In this document: positions 24,856 through 33,198 of the stretch, in pieces
Position numbering within the stretch: position 1 is the first letter of the stretch
How the letters are laid out: every line of letters begins with the position of its first letter
NCBI RefSeq assembly: GCF_042658845.1
Contig: NZ_JBHSRI010000009.1
Span: 1 to 64,000 of the forward strand
From: Paenisporosarcina macmurdoensis
GTDB lineage: Bacteria > Bacillota > Bacilli > Bacillales_A > Planococcaceae
Direction: 5' to 3'
Length of the DNA stretch: 64,000 nt
Translations under genes and position numbers: made by a program
Notes under the pieces: generated by a model
Told to the model about the DNA's origin: nothing
Databases searched by the model: none
Seen by the model: the letters and a program-made list of their open reading frames with translations, nothing else

Positions 24856-26043
24856 ATGGCAACAAAAAAAGCAGGGCGTTATCTTGAAATCTTAGCAGCA
24901 TCAACCAAACTTGGACTTACTTCTTTTGGAGGACCCGCAGCACATATCGGATATTTTAGAGACGAATACGTTCAAAAAAGAAAATGGCTAGATGACAAAC
25001 TTTACGCTGATTTAGTGGCACTATGTCAATTTCTACCGGGACCAGCGAGTTCACAAGTAGGGATATCAATTGGCGTGTTACGTGGTGGATTACTTGGAGG
25101 TATACTATCATGGATTGGTTTTACTTTGCCTTCCGTATTTTTACTGATGGCATTTGCATGGGTCATTATGCAAACCGGTTCATTTGAAAGTGGATGGATT
25201 CAAGGTCTAAAAATTGTGGCTGTTGCAGTTGTAGCACATGCCTTGATGGGTATGGGGAAATCATTAACACCTGATAGGACCAGAATCACAGTTGCAATGA
25301 TAGCCGCCGCCGCAACACTATTGATTCCAACAGCATGGGGACAAATTTTAATTATTATCCTGGCTGGGATTTTTGGTGTGATGTTTTACAAAAATGAAAA
25401 AGCGCCAGAAGCTGTTGAAATGCCATTGTCGTTTGGGAAGAAAACCGGCATAATCGCTTGGATTCTATTCTTTGCTTTACTTATTCTATTACCACTATTT
25501 AGACCGTTCGTTCAAGCTACTTGGTATGCCATTTTTGATATCTTTTACCGAGTAGGTTCTATCGTATTTGGTGGAGGACACGTCGTACTGCCTATGTTAG
25601 AGCGGGAAGTCGTACCGGTAGGTTGGATGTCATCTGAAGCGTTTATTGCTGGCTACGGTGCCGCACAAGCTGTTCCTGGACCATTGTTTACCTTGTCAGG
25701 ATACCTTGGGCAAATAATGGGGAGCTTTTCAGGAGCTGCTATTGCCGTGATTGCCATGTTTTTACCGTCATTCTTACTTGTAGTTGGGACTTTACCTTTT
25801 TGGGCAGTGATTCGAACTAAGCCAAGAATACAAGCCGCTTTAAAGGGAGTTAATGCAGCCGTAGTCGGAATTTTACTAGCCGCTCTTTATGACCCTGTCT
25901 TTACAAGTGCAGTGCATGACCCAATTGATTTTGTCATTGTGTTAATTTCCTTTACTCTGTTAGTATTTTATAAACTATCACCATGGTTAGTCGTGATTAT
26001 CACGGCGATTTTAGGTGCATTAAGCTTTGCCATGTTTGGCTAA
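24856..26043 (+). CDS. chrA: Chromate transporter, two-domain
   Basis: 395 residues, two homologous CHR halves, about ten membrane segments. CHR proteins export chromate driven by the proton gradient. Half 1 has SFGGPAAHIGYFRDEY and FLPGPASSQVGISIG, half 2 has VFGGGHVVLPMLEREVV and AQAVPGPLFTLSGYLG. Both are complete, as in long-chain ChrA. ATG 24856 has AGGAAG 10 nt before it; ATG 24835 is the alternative. It is followed 8 nt later by kynU, so it is likely transcribed with the kynurenine genes. Confidence 0.9.
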   Translation: MATKKAGRYLEILAASTKLGLTSFGGPAAHIGYFRDEYVQKRKWLDDKLYADLVALCQFLPGPASSQVGISIGVLRGGLLGGILSWIGFTLPSVFLLMAFAWVIMQTGSFESGWIQGLKIVAVAVVAHALMGMGKSLTPDRTRITVAMIAAAATLLIPTAWGQILIIILAGIFGVMFYKNEKAPEAVEMPLSFGKKTGIIAWILFFALLILLPLFRPFVQATWYAIFDIFYRVGSIVFGGGHVVLPMLEREVVPVGWMSSEAFIAGYGAAQAVPGPLFTLSGYLGQIMGSFSGAAIAVIAMFLPSFLLVVGTLPFWAVIRTKPRIQAALKGVNAAVVGILLAALYDPVFTSAVHDPIDFVIVLISFTLLVFYKLSPWLVVIITAILGALSFAMFG

Positions 26044-26051
26044 AAGGAGAT

Positions 26052-27329
26052 ATGACTTTGGATACAACTATGCAGTTTGCAAGAGAAATGGACAAGTTAG
26101 ACGTGTTAAGTAGTTATAAAGCGGAGTTTTATTTGCCAGAGAATCAATTATATATGGATGGTAACTCTTTAGGACTTATGTCGAAGCGTTCTCAGGAATC
26201 ACTTGAAAAATTAATAGCAAGCTGGCGTGATAAAGGAATTGATGGATGGACAGAAGGCGAAGATCCTTGGTTTACCTACTCGGAAAAATTAAGTGAACGA
26301 GTAGCAAACGTCGTCGGTGCGAATGGTAATGAAGTGATGGTTACTGGCTCGATTACCGTTAATATCCACCAAATGCTCTCTACATTGTTTCATCCAACTG
26401 CTGAAAGATCAGTTATTGTCGTAGACGAATTAAATTTCCCTTCAGATATTTATGCTGTAGAAAGTCATTTAAGATTGCGTGGACTGAATCCAGCAGTGTC
26501 AATGAGAAAAGTGAAAAGTGATGATGGCTATACATTAACACTTGATGCTATTGAAGAAATGTTAACCGAGGATGTTGCTATTTTGATGTTGCCATCCGTG
26601 TTATACCGAAGCGGGCAATTGTTGGATATGGGACGCATTACTGAAATGGCTCATGCAAAAGGGATTTTAGTCGGTTTTGATTTAGCTCATTCTATTGGAG
26701 CAGTTCCTCATCAATTACATAAAGAAAACGTGGATTTCGCGATTTGGTGTCATTATAAATACATGAATAGTGGCCCAGGGGGGTCAGGCGGACTTTATAT
26801 TCATGAGCGTCATCATAACGAATTGCCCGGGCTCGCTGGCTGGTTCGGTTCTGATAAAACAAAACAATTTGATATGTCACATGACTTTTCAAAAGCAAAT
26901 GGAGCAGGTGCTTACCAAATCGGTACGCCGAATTTATTTAGCACAGCCCCACTAACTGGCAGTGTTGAATTATTTGAAAAGGCAGGGATAAGAAATGTGC
27001 GAGCTAAATCGCTTGCGTTGACACAGTACTTGCGTGACTTAATTCAAGCAGAATTAGGGTCATTTGGTTTTGTCGATGTCACTCCTGTTGCTGATGAAGC
27101 GAGAGGTGGACATATCGCGTTAGCTCATCCAGAAGCAGCTCGTATTTGTAAAGCGTTGAAACAAGCAAATGTGGTGCCAGATTTCCGTGCACCAGATATC
27201 ATTCGATTGGCACCAATCAGCTTTTATTCAAGTTTTGAAGATGTTTGGGAAATGGTCCAACGTTTAAAAACAATTATGGAAAAAGAAACATATAAAACAT
27301 TTTCAAATGAACGAAACGTGGTGGCGTAA
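26052..27329 (+). CDS. kynU: Kynureninase
   Basis: 425 residues, PLP-dependent. It cleaves kynurenine to anthranilate and alanine in tryptophan breakdown. The cofactor Lys is in WCHYKYMNSGPGGSGGLYIH (near residue 235). DGNSLGLMSKRSQ near the N terminus and FDLAHSIGAVPHQL just before the Lys are family marks. Start could be ATG 26052 or TTG 26058, with AAAGGAG shared. The gene starts right at the end of chrA. kynB starts at the base after its stop. Confidence 0.92.
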   Translation: MTLDTTMQFAREMDKLDVLSSYKAEFYLPENQLYMDGNSLGLMSKRSQESLEKLIASWRDKGIDGWTEGEDPWFTYSEKLSERVANVVGANGNEVMVTGSITVNIHQMLSTLFHPTAERSVIVVDELNFPSDIYAVESHLRLRGLNPAVSMRKVKSDDGYTLTLDAIEEMLTEDVAILMLPSVLYRSGQLLDMGRITEMAHAKGILVGFDLAHSIGAVPHQLHKENVDFAIWCHYKYMNSGPGGSGGLYIHERHHNELPGLAGWFGSDKTKQFDMSHDFSKANGAGAYQIGTPNLFSTAPLTGSVELFEKAGIRNVRAKSLALTQYLRDLIQAELGSFGFVDVTPVADEARGGHIALAHPEAARICKALKQANVVPDFRAPDIIRLAPISFYSSFEDVWEMVQRLKTIMEKETYKTFSNERNVVA

Positions 27330-27947
27330 TTGAAAATACATGACATATCCATGATGTTAAACAGTGATGTAGCTGAGTGGCCAGGTGATACGCCTTTCGA
27401 GTTTCAGTTAAACTGGACGAAGCAACAAAGTGGGTCAGTGAATGTAGGACAAATAACGACCAGCGCACATATCGGTACTCATATCGATGCTCCATTTCAT
27501 TTTGATGAACTAGGAAAGAAAGTACATGAACTGCCTTTAGAAAACTATATGGTTGATGCAATTGTCATTGATGTCAGCGGGCAAGATGTAATTTCTCGGG
27601 CGTCGTTACAAGGCGTTGAAACTGCTACTGCAAAAGCAGTTCTGTTTCGTACAAGTGCCTGGCAGGAAAGAACTGTGTTTCCTGAAGAAATTCCAACCTT
27701 TGAAGTCGAAGTGGTGGAGTGGATGGTTGAAAACGAGATTATTTTATTTGGAGTAGATTTGCCATCAGTAGATTCGATTACGAGTAAAGATCTACCCATG
27801 CATCACGCTTTAGGAACTGCAGGTCGCTATATTTTAGAAGGGCTAGTGTTAGACGATATAGCAGAAGGCATGTATAGATTAATCGCATTGCCTTTAAAAA
27901 TAGAAGGTGCAGACGGTAGCCCCGTGCGTGCCGTGTTAATTGAATAA
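27330..27947 (+). CDS. kynB: Kynurenine formamidase
   Basis: 205 residues of the cyclase family. It hydrolyses N-formylkynurenine to kynurenine. Metal-binding motif HIGTHIDAPFHF (near residue 50) and VDLPSVDSITSKDLPMHHAL near 150 are intact. TTG start directly after the kynU stop, so translation is probably coupled. Tryptophan 2,3-dioxygenase (kynA), which makes its substrate, is not in the window. Confidence 0.92.
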   Translation: MKIHDISMMLNSDVAEWPGDTPFEFQLNWTKQQSGSVNVGQITTSAHIGTHIDAPFHFDELGKKVHELPLENYMVDAIVIDVSGQDVISRASLQGVETATAKAVLFRTSAWQERTVFPEEIPTFEVEVVEWMVENEIILFGVDLPSVDSITSKDLPMHHALGTAGRYILEGLVLDDIAEGMYRLIALPLKIEGADGSPVRAVLIE

Positions 27948-28021
27948 GAAATGCCGTTGTTTAATGTGCGTCAATGAAATGTAAGTGTCTTTCTAGAGAA
28001 GAATCGTGTCCACCTCAGGGC

Positions 28022-28125
28022 GAATGGTCGAAAACTCTTGAGAGTTGGTCGGAAAAACCATTTGAATGGTCGAAAAGCCATAATAGTTGGTTCTAACCAA
28101 TTATTAATTGGTCGGAAACACCAAA
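28022..28125. repeat. Five-unit array, exact 21-bp period, core TGGTCGGAAA
   Basis: The triplet TGG of the core falls at 28025, 28046, 28067, 28088 and 28109, exactly 21 bp apart. About 10-12 bp (RRTTGGTCGRAAA) are shared and about 9 bp differ between units. The fourth unit has diverged. A partial inverted core (CGACCA) follows at 28127. It lies between kynB and the photolyase terminator. Function unknown. Confidence 0.75.
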
Positions 28126-28142
28126 CGACCACAAACTCTGCA

Positions 28143-28184
28143 AAAAAGGATGAACCCATGTAAATCGGGTTCATCCTTTTTTTA
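28143..28184. terminator. Terminator shared by kyn operon and photolyase
   Basis: AAAGGATGAACCC and GGGTTCATCCTTT, loop of 9, with A and T runs on the two sides. The photolyase stop lies within it. Confidence 0.9.
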
Positions 28185-29574
28185 TCTCTCCATAGGCAAG
28201 TAAGGCACGAGTACGTCCAGCCTTATGAGTTACCACGGGGTATGGATATGTATCGCCTAATACGACGCCTGCCTCTTTGAGTGAATCCTCAGATGCTTGA
28301 TCAGGTTCCATAATATCTTTATCTGATAGATGTCGAAGTTCAGGAATCCATTTTCTAATGTACAACGCTTCTCCATCAAACTTCGCACTTTGTAAATAGG
28401 GATTGAAGATGCGGAAATAAGGGGCTGCATCCGCGCCACTTCCTGATGCCCATTGCCAACCAAATGTGTTATTGGCTATATCACAATCTATTAAAGTATC
28501 CCAAAACCACGACATGCCTTTTGTGAAATCCACTAATAAATGTTTCGTTAAATAACTGGCAACATTCATTCGCACTCGGTTATGCATATAGCCAGTCGAC
28601 CACAACTCACGCATTCCTGCATCTATTAAGGGAATCCCAGTTTGTCCATAACACCATTTTTGATAATGCTCTTCATTGTTTAGCCAAGGGAAGTTCGAAA
28701 AATTTTTGTTTAGTGGTTTATTTACAGTATGAGGGAAGTGGACAAGCATTTGATAGGCAAATTCTCGCCATACTAATTGCCTGATAAAGGCTTCACTAAC
28801 ATCAGGCTGCATTTTTAATGCGTAATGATAAACACTGCGAACAGAAAGGGCACCGATAGCTAAGTATGGAGAAATACGTGAAGTTCCTGAAATTGCTGGA
28901 AAGTCCCGCTTTATTTTATAAGCAGCGACGTCTTCATCGATAAATGTTTTGACGAGCTCAATAGCTGCCTCTTCGCCAGCTGGCCAATTTTCATCTATTC
29001 CGTCAGTCCAATCAAAAATAGGAACAAGTTGTAAGACATTAATATCCGCAGAGATACTTGTCACGCTCTCTGGAACCTTGAGAAATTTGGCGTCTCTAAT
29101 ATGCGGTACTACTAAAGGAACTGCTTTAGTGCGGAAATGGTTATAAAACGGAGTGAAAACTTTATAAGGTTCACCGTTCTCTTTCAGCGATTCCCAAGGG
29201 GGAAGTAACATAGTGCCCTCGAATGTTTTTACAACGAAGCCTTCATCAAAAATATGTTTAGCAAATTCTTCATCTCGCAATCGTTGTTCGGGATGATACG
29301 AGCGGTTGAAATATATGGCATCAATTGCATATTCTTTTTGAAGTGCTTTTACCGTTTCAGGTAAAGGAGAATTAGAAACATACAGTTCACCGCCAAGTTT
29401 ACGTATGGATTCTTGTAATGACTCTAAGTTGCGATGAGTCCAGTATTTAAACGCTGCACCTAAATTATTTTCTACTACATAAATGGGTAATATTTCGCCA
29501 TCAAGCTTCGCTTGAGAAAGAGCAGGGTGGTCGTGAAGTCGTAAATCATTTCTTAACAGCACAGCGATTTTCAT
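28171..29574 (-). CDS. phrB: Deoxyribodipyrimidine photolyase
   Basis: 467 residues. It repairs cyclobutane pyrimidine dimers with light and FAD. N-terminal alpha/beta antenna domain starts MKIAVLLRNDLRLHDHPAL. The FAD-binding half has RISPYLAIGALSVRSVY, FIRQLVWREFAYQM, MHNRVRMNVASYLTKHLL and WQWASGSGADAAPYFRIFNP, in the usual order and length. Start ATG 29574 with GAAAGGAG. It lies 4 nt downstream of the TetR gene and probably shares its transcript, so the repressor may control repair. Confidence 0.93.
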   Translation of the reverse strand: MKIAVLLRNDLRLHDHPALSQAKLDGEILPIYVVENNLGAAFKYWTHRNLESLQESIRKLGGELYVSNSPLPETVKALQKEYAIDAIYFNRSYHPEQRLRDEEFAKHIFDEGFVVKTFEGTMLLPPWESLKENGEPYKVFTPFYNHFRTKAVPLVVPHIRDAKFLKVPESVTSISADINVLQLVPIFDWTDGIDENWPAGEEAAIELVKTFIDEDVAAYKIKRDFPAISGTSRISPYLAIGALSVRSVYHYALKMQPDVSEAFIRQLVWREFAYQMLVHFPHTVNKPLNKNFSNFPWLNNEEHYQKWCYGQTGIPLIDAGMRELWSTGYMHNRVRMNVASYLTKHLLVDFTKGMSWFWDTLIDCDIANNTFGWQWASGSGADAAPYFRIFNPYLQSAKFDGEALYIRKWIPELRHLSDKDIMEPDQASEDSLKEAGVVLGDTYPYPVVTHKAGRTRALLAYGEIKKG

Positions 29575-29578
29575 ATAT

Positions 29579-30160
29579 TCACGACTCCTTTCGAGGTTTA
29601 ACCCCATTTTCAATAATGTCGTTTAGCATATTTGCCCAACCATCAATGTTTTCATCATTTGCTGGCCGAGACAAAATTGAATGGAAAAAGATAGACGCTA
29701 CCAGTTCATTTGGCAAGTCCGCACGAACTTCTCCGAGATCTTTTGCTTTCTTAACTTGATTCGTCAACATGAAAAACATTTTCCCATGAAGTCCATCCAT
29801 TTGTTTTAAATGATTACGAGCAATGTCTGATTCTGATTGGTCTAACTGACCACGCATGCCAATCATATAGTGAACTTGGTCGTATTGCATGAACGTTTTT
29901 AACCACTCTTTCATGGTTTCGAGTCCAGTTGTTTCGGACGCTATGATTTCCATTTCCTTCATTACTTTACTGACTAAAATAAACATATAATCGGTGATAA
30001 GATCGTCTTTATGGCCGTAATATTCATAGATAGTGCTGCGCGCTATATCTAAATTTTCGGACAATGCTTTAAATGAAAAACCTTCGTATCCTCTTTCGAG
30101 CAATAACTTTTCAGTCTCTCTCAGCATTGCAGCTTCGTCCATTTTTTTCCGACGCGCCAT
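29579..30160 (-). CDS. TetR family regulator
   Basis: 193 residues. N-terminal HTH of TetR type (FSFKALSENLDIARSTIYEYY, ending GHKDDL) and an all-helical ligand domain. ATG 30160 has AGGTGTGAGGG before it. It precedes phrB by 4 nt, with no other gene between. Whether it controls itself and phrB is inference. I found no clear palindromic operator. Ligand unknown. Confidence 0.88.
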   Translation of the reverse strand: MARRKKMDEAAMLRETEKLLLERGYEGFSFKALSENLDIARSTIYEYYGHKDDLITDYMFILVSKVMKEMEIIASETTGLETMKEWLKTFMQYDQVHYMIGMRGQLDQSESDIARNHLKQMDGLHGKMFFMLTNQVKKAKDLGEVRADLPNELVASIFFHSILSRPANDENIDGWANMLNDIIENGVKPRKES

Positions 30161-30227
30161 TTCCCTCACACCTAACTTCTCTTTTTCTTCTCTCTAGTAT
30201 ACGTGAAAATGTTGTGAAAACTAAATA

Positions 30228-30256
30228 AAAACGCGCCCCTATGAGGGAGCGCGAAA
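30228..30256 (-). terminator. Terminator of the universal stress protein gene
   Basis: On the minus strand CGCGCTCCC and GGGGCGCG pair around TCATA, followed by TTTTTA. Confidence 0.88.
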
Positions 30257-30261
30257 GATGA

Positions 30262-30750
30262 TTATTTAACAACAATTACAGTACAAGGTGAATCTTTCAC
30301 TATTTTTTCACTAACAGAGCCAACAAAAAACTTTTGGAAGCCTGATTTACCGCTGTTTCCAACGATAATTACATCTGCTTTTTCGTTTTCTGCCAATTCG
30401 GCCAATGCTCTAGCAGGTTGACCGTCAATTGCTAAAATTTGTGCTTCGATATGATGCCTATCTAGCTGTGTCTGTATGGATTCAGTCATTTGTTGAGCAT
30501 ATTCGCGAGCTAAATGCTGTGGTGAATCGATATCAACTTCATCTGAAGGAGCTGAATTCATATCCACTAAGATGGGAGCATTAACTAATGGTTCGTTAGA
30601 ATAGGGAATATCTCCACCTACAACGTCGTCGTTCACATAAGCTACGATGAGTGATGTATTTGGTCGGTTATGCATCAAATCAACCGCATGTATTAAAGCA
30701 GCTCTGCTGCCTTCTGAACCATCATAACCAACAATCATTTTCTTAAACAT
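30262..30750 (-). CDS. Universal stress protein, UspA family
   Basis: 162 residues. ATP-binding type: DGSEGSRAAL at the N terminus and GNSGKSGFQKFFVGSVSEKI (G-2X-G-9X-GS) near residue 130. It acts in the cytoplasm in stress survival. A loop of about 35 residues (SNEPLVNAPILVDMNS region) is a little longer than in short Usp proteins. ATG with GAAGGAGAG upstream. Second gene after a 50-residue membrane protein, with a sigma-B-like promoter before the pair. Confidence 0.9.
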   Translation of the reverse strand: MFKKMIVGYDGSEGSRAALIHAVDLMHNRPNTSLIVAYVNDDVVGGDIPYSNEPLVNAPILVDMNSAPSDEVDIDSPQHLAREYAQQMTESIQTQLDRHHIEAQILAIDGQPARALAELAENEKADVIIVGNSGKSGFQKFFVGSVSEKIVKDSPCTVIVVK

Positions 30751-30770
30751 AATGATAAAACTCTCCTTCC

Positions 30771-30923
30771 TTAACTGAACATAGGGAATACGTAATTAAT
30801 TAAAAACCATAATACTGCAAAGAAAATAATTAAGTAAGCAGCGTATTTAATAAATGTTGCGCCTACTAAACCACTGTCTGTTTTTTCTTCTCTACGTACT
30901 TCAATATTCTTTTTTTCTTCCAC
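30771..30923 (-). CDS. 50-residue membrane protein in the stress operon
   Basis: A GTG start with AAAAGGAGTG 9 nt upstream. A charged N terminus (EEKKNIEVRREEKTDSG) is followed by one hydrophobic span (YAAYLIIFFAVLWFLINYVF). The stop lies 20 nt before the universal stress protein gene, so they form one operon. I do not recognise the family. Location with the charged part inside is inferred from the charge pattern. Confidence 0.75.
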   Translation of the reverse strand: MEEKKNIEVRREEKTDSGLVGATFIKYAAYLIIFFAVLWFLINYVFPMFS

Positions 30924-30965
30924 GAGTAATCACTCCTTTTACTTGAATGTTTTGTTACCTTTTAA

Positions 30966-30990
30966 ATACCCTACCTAAAAATGTATAAAC
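30966..30990 (-). promoter_or_regulatory. Sigma-B-like promoter of the stress operon
   Basis: On the minus strand GTTTAT, 13 bp, GGGTAT, close to the sigma-B consensus. The expected start point is about 35 bp before the GTG of the membrane protein gene. Confidence 0.6.
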
Positions 30991-31029
30991 GCAAGTTATT
31001 GACAGAATAATAATCTTTTTCAAAATGTA

Positions 31030-31059
31030 TTGACAATTAAAAAATTGTCATGCTAATCT
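31030..31059 (+). promoter_or_regulatory. Sigma-A promoter of the bmr leader, with palindrome
   Basis: TTGACA, 18 bp, TAATCT with an extended TGC before the -10. TGACAATT and AATTGTCA (31031-31050) form a perfect 8-bp inverted repeat with a 4-bp gap that overlaps the -35, a possible operator. Confidence 0.65.
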
Positions 31060-31098
31060 AAGTAAGTAAATAAACTATGAGATGAGGAGGTACGTGTC

Positions 31099-31167
31099 AT
31101 GATTAAAAGAATTGATCTATCATCAAACTATATAGTTCGTCCGTACCTACTAGTAATATCTCAATGA
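31099..31167 (+). CDS. Leader peptide of the bmrCD operon
   Basis: 22 codons beginning MIKRIDLSSNYIVRPYLL, with GAGGAGG 9 nt before the ATG. AGGTACG at the ribosome binding site is complementary to CGTACCT at the codons for Arg-Pro-Tyr-Leu. Two terminator-like hairpins follow, then the ABC transporter genes. B. subtilis bmrCD is known to be induced by ribosome-targeting antibiotics through a leader (bmrB) and attenuation. This peptide is shorter than I recall for BmrB, so I do not give the symbol. Confidence 0.7.
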   Translation: MIKRIDLSSNYIVRPYLLVISQ

Positions 31168-31183
31168 TTTAATTTAAATCAAG

Positions 31184-31212
31184 GGAAGGGTATGGATACC
31201 TTTTCCTTTTTT
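31184..31212 (+). terminator. First leader terminator before bmrC
   Basis: GGAAGGGTAT pairs with ATACCTTTTCC (one bulge), followed by six T. It starts 17 nt after the leader stop codon. Confidence 0.6.
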
Positions 31213-31217
31213 CATGC

Positions 31218-31252
31218 GCACGCGCATCTGGAAACAGGCGCGTGCTTTTTTG
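31218..31252 (+). terminator. Second leader terminator before bmrC
   Basis: GC-rich stem GCACGCGC with GCGCGTGC, 12-nt loop, followed by six T. It lies about 200 bp before bmrC and would end most transcripts from the leader promoter. Confidence 0.8.
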
Positions 31253-31357
31253 TGTTTCTTATTACCATATTTTGGTTTCACAGTGTAAAACTGTCTTATA
31301 TAAACCAGGAAGTGAAAGTCGAGCTTCGCAACAAAAAAATGAAAAGGAGTGCTGAAG

Positions 31358-31420
31358 ATGAACTATCAGCAACAGAAACAGAAGCAAATATTGATCAAGG
31401 AATCTCTAGAAGGCGGCTAG
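31358..31420 (+). CDS. Possible 20-residue peptide before bmrC
   Basis: ATG with AAAAGGAGTG 6 nt upstream, reading MNYQQQKQKQILIKESLEGG. It ends 35 nt before bmrC. The good ribosome binding site is the main support. It may couple translation into bmrC or be a leftover of a longer leader gene. Confidence 0.4.
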   Translation: MNYQQQKQKQILIKESLEGG

Positions 31421-31455
31421 TGAAAGCCAAACCGTAAAGGAAAGAAGGAAATTAC

Positions 31456-33198
31456 ATGTTCTCAGTATTATTCAAATTAAGATGGTTTTTCGCAGAAAAC
31501 TGGAAACGATATACGATTGCAATTTCGTTGCTGATGGTAACGAATGTACTCGAGGTTGTGCCACCATGGCTGCTGGGTGAATCCATTGATGCCATTTATC
31601 AACAAACATTAACATCAAAATTACTAATGATTTTCTTACTGTCACTAATTGCGGTAACGATTGTCAATTATTTAAGTAACTTTGTTTGGCAGTACCAATT
31701 ATTCGGCGGAGCATATGTCATTGAAAAGCAATTGCGAAGCCGTTTAATGAAACAATTTTTACGCATGACGCCGTCATTCTACGAAAAGAATCGAACTGGC
31801 GATTTGATGGCAAGAGCAACCAACGATTTAAAAGCCGTGTCTACAACTGCAGGGTTCGGTATTTTAACATTAGTTGACTCGTCACTTTATATGCTTACCA
31901 TTTTAGTGACTATGGGAATATTAGTTAGTTGGAAATTAACTTTTGTTGCACTTTTACCTTTGCCAATCTTGGCAATTATCATGCAAATTCTCGGTAAACG
32001 GATCCACGAAAAATATATGAAGGCACAAGATGCTTTTGGAGATATGAATGACAGTGTACTAGAAGCAGTTTCGGGTGTTCGTGTTATTAGAGCGTATGTC
32101 CAAGAACGTGCTTCAGAAAAACAATTCGATGAAATGACAGAAGATGTTTATGCGAAAAATATGGAAGTTGAAAAAATTGATGCATTATTTAACCCGATTA
32201 CCAAAGTATTAACAGGCATTAGTTACATGATTGGACTAGGATATGGAGCATTCTTGGTGTCGGAAGGTCAAATGACGCTCGGTGACTTAGTCGCATTCAA
32301 TGTGTATCTCGGAATGATTATTTGGCCCATGTTTGCGATAGGTGAATTGATCAACGTCATGCAACGAGGCAATGCATCTCTGGATCGTGTGCAAGAAACC
32401 CTTGATTGCGAAGAGGATGTCAAAGATGCATCAAATCCAGTGACGGTTTTGCAACCGGGTAGAATTGGTTTTAACAATGTGAAATTCCAATACCCACAGT
32501 CATCTACAGTGAACTTAAGTAATATTAATTTGCAGTTAGAGCCAGGCCAAACGCTTGGAATAGTCGGGAAAACTGGAAGTGGGAAAACCACGCTAATTAA
32601 ACAGTTTCTACGTGAGTACCCTGCAGGTGAAGGGTCACTTACATTTGCAAACATTCCGATAGAAAATCAAACAAAGGATCAGGTGCGCAACTGGATTGGT
32701 TATGTGCCACAAGATCATGTCTTATTCTCTCGAACGGTTAAAGAGAATATTTTGTTTGGCCATCCTGAAGGAACAGATGCAGACATTGAAACGGCTATTC
32801 GTTTATCACATTTCCAAAAGGATTTAGAAATGTTACCACAAGGGTTAGAAACGCTTGTTGGCGAAAAAGGTGTAGCTTTATCCGGAGGGCAGAAGCAGCG
32901 TATTTCGATTGCTCGTGCACTCATTAAAAATCCAGAAATTTTATTGTTGGATGATTCGTTGTCTGCGGTCGATGCAAAAACGGAGGCACGTATTATTGAA
33001 AATATACAACTCGAACGGAAAGACAAAACAACCATCATTACCACACATCGTCTATCTGCAATTCAACATGCGGACTGGATTATTGTATTAGATGATGGGG
33101 TTATGATTGAAGAAGGTACGCATGAAGATTTGCTTACGAATGAGGGCTGGTATAAAGAACAGTTCGACCGTCAGCAGATTGAGGAGGTGTCATCATGA
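31456..33198 (+). CDS. bmrC: Heterodimeric ABC exporter subunit, BmrC-like
   Basis: 580 residues: six membrane helices (1-320) and an ATPase domain. Walker A GKTGSGKTT (near 370), signature LSGGQKQRISIARAL (near 476), Walker B LLLDDSLSAVD (near 497). The residue after the Walker B Asp is Asp, not catalytic Glu, which is the known mark of the degenerate site in BmrC-type subunits. It pairs with the next gene's product to export drugs. The stop overlaps the bmrD start (ATGA). Transcription passes a leader with two terminators. Confidence 0.92.
   Translation: MFSVLFKLRWFFAENWKRYTIAISLLMVTNVLEVVPPWLLGESIDAIYQQTLTSKLLMIFLLSLIAVTIVNYLSNFVWQYQLFGGAYVIEKQLRSRLMKQFLRMTPSFYEKNRTGDLMARATNDLKAVSTTAGFGILTLVDSSLYMLTILVTMGILVSWKLTFVALLPLPILAIIMQILGKRIHEKYMKAQDAFGDMNDSVLEAVSGVRVIRAYVQERASEKQFDEMTEDVYAKNMEVEKIDALFNPITKVLTGISYMIGLGYGAFLVSEGQMTLGDLVAFNVYLGMIIWPMFAIGELINVMQRGNASLDRVQETLDCEEDVKDASNPVTVLQPGRIGFNNVKFQYPQSSTVNLSNINLQLEPGQTLGIVGKTGSGKTTLIKQFLREYPAGEGSLTFANIPIENQTKDQVRNWIGYVPQDHVLFSRTVKENILFGHPEGTDADIETAIRLSHFQKDLEMLPQGLETLVGEKGVALSGGQKQRISIARALIKNPEILLLDDSLSAVDAKTEARIIENIQLERKDKTTIITTHRLSAIQHADWIIVLDDGVMIEEGTHEDLLTNEGWYKEQFDRQQIEEVSS

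Noticed and set aside
28022..28125. CRISPR array
   Set aside because: Units are 21 bp with only 9 variable bases and imperfect cores, and no cas genes occur in the window. The array at 47447 was rejected for the same reason.
31192..31437. 81-codon frame before bmrC
   Set aside because: It runs through a terminator hairpin and its T run, and no ribosome binding site precedes its ATG. A shorter ORF at 31358 with a good site is listed instead.
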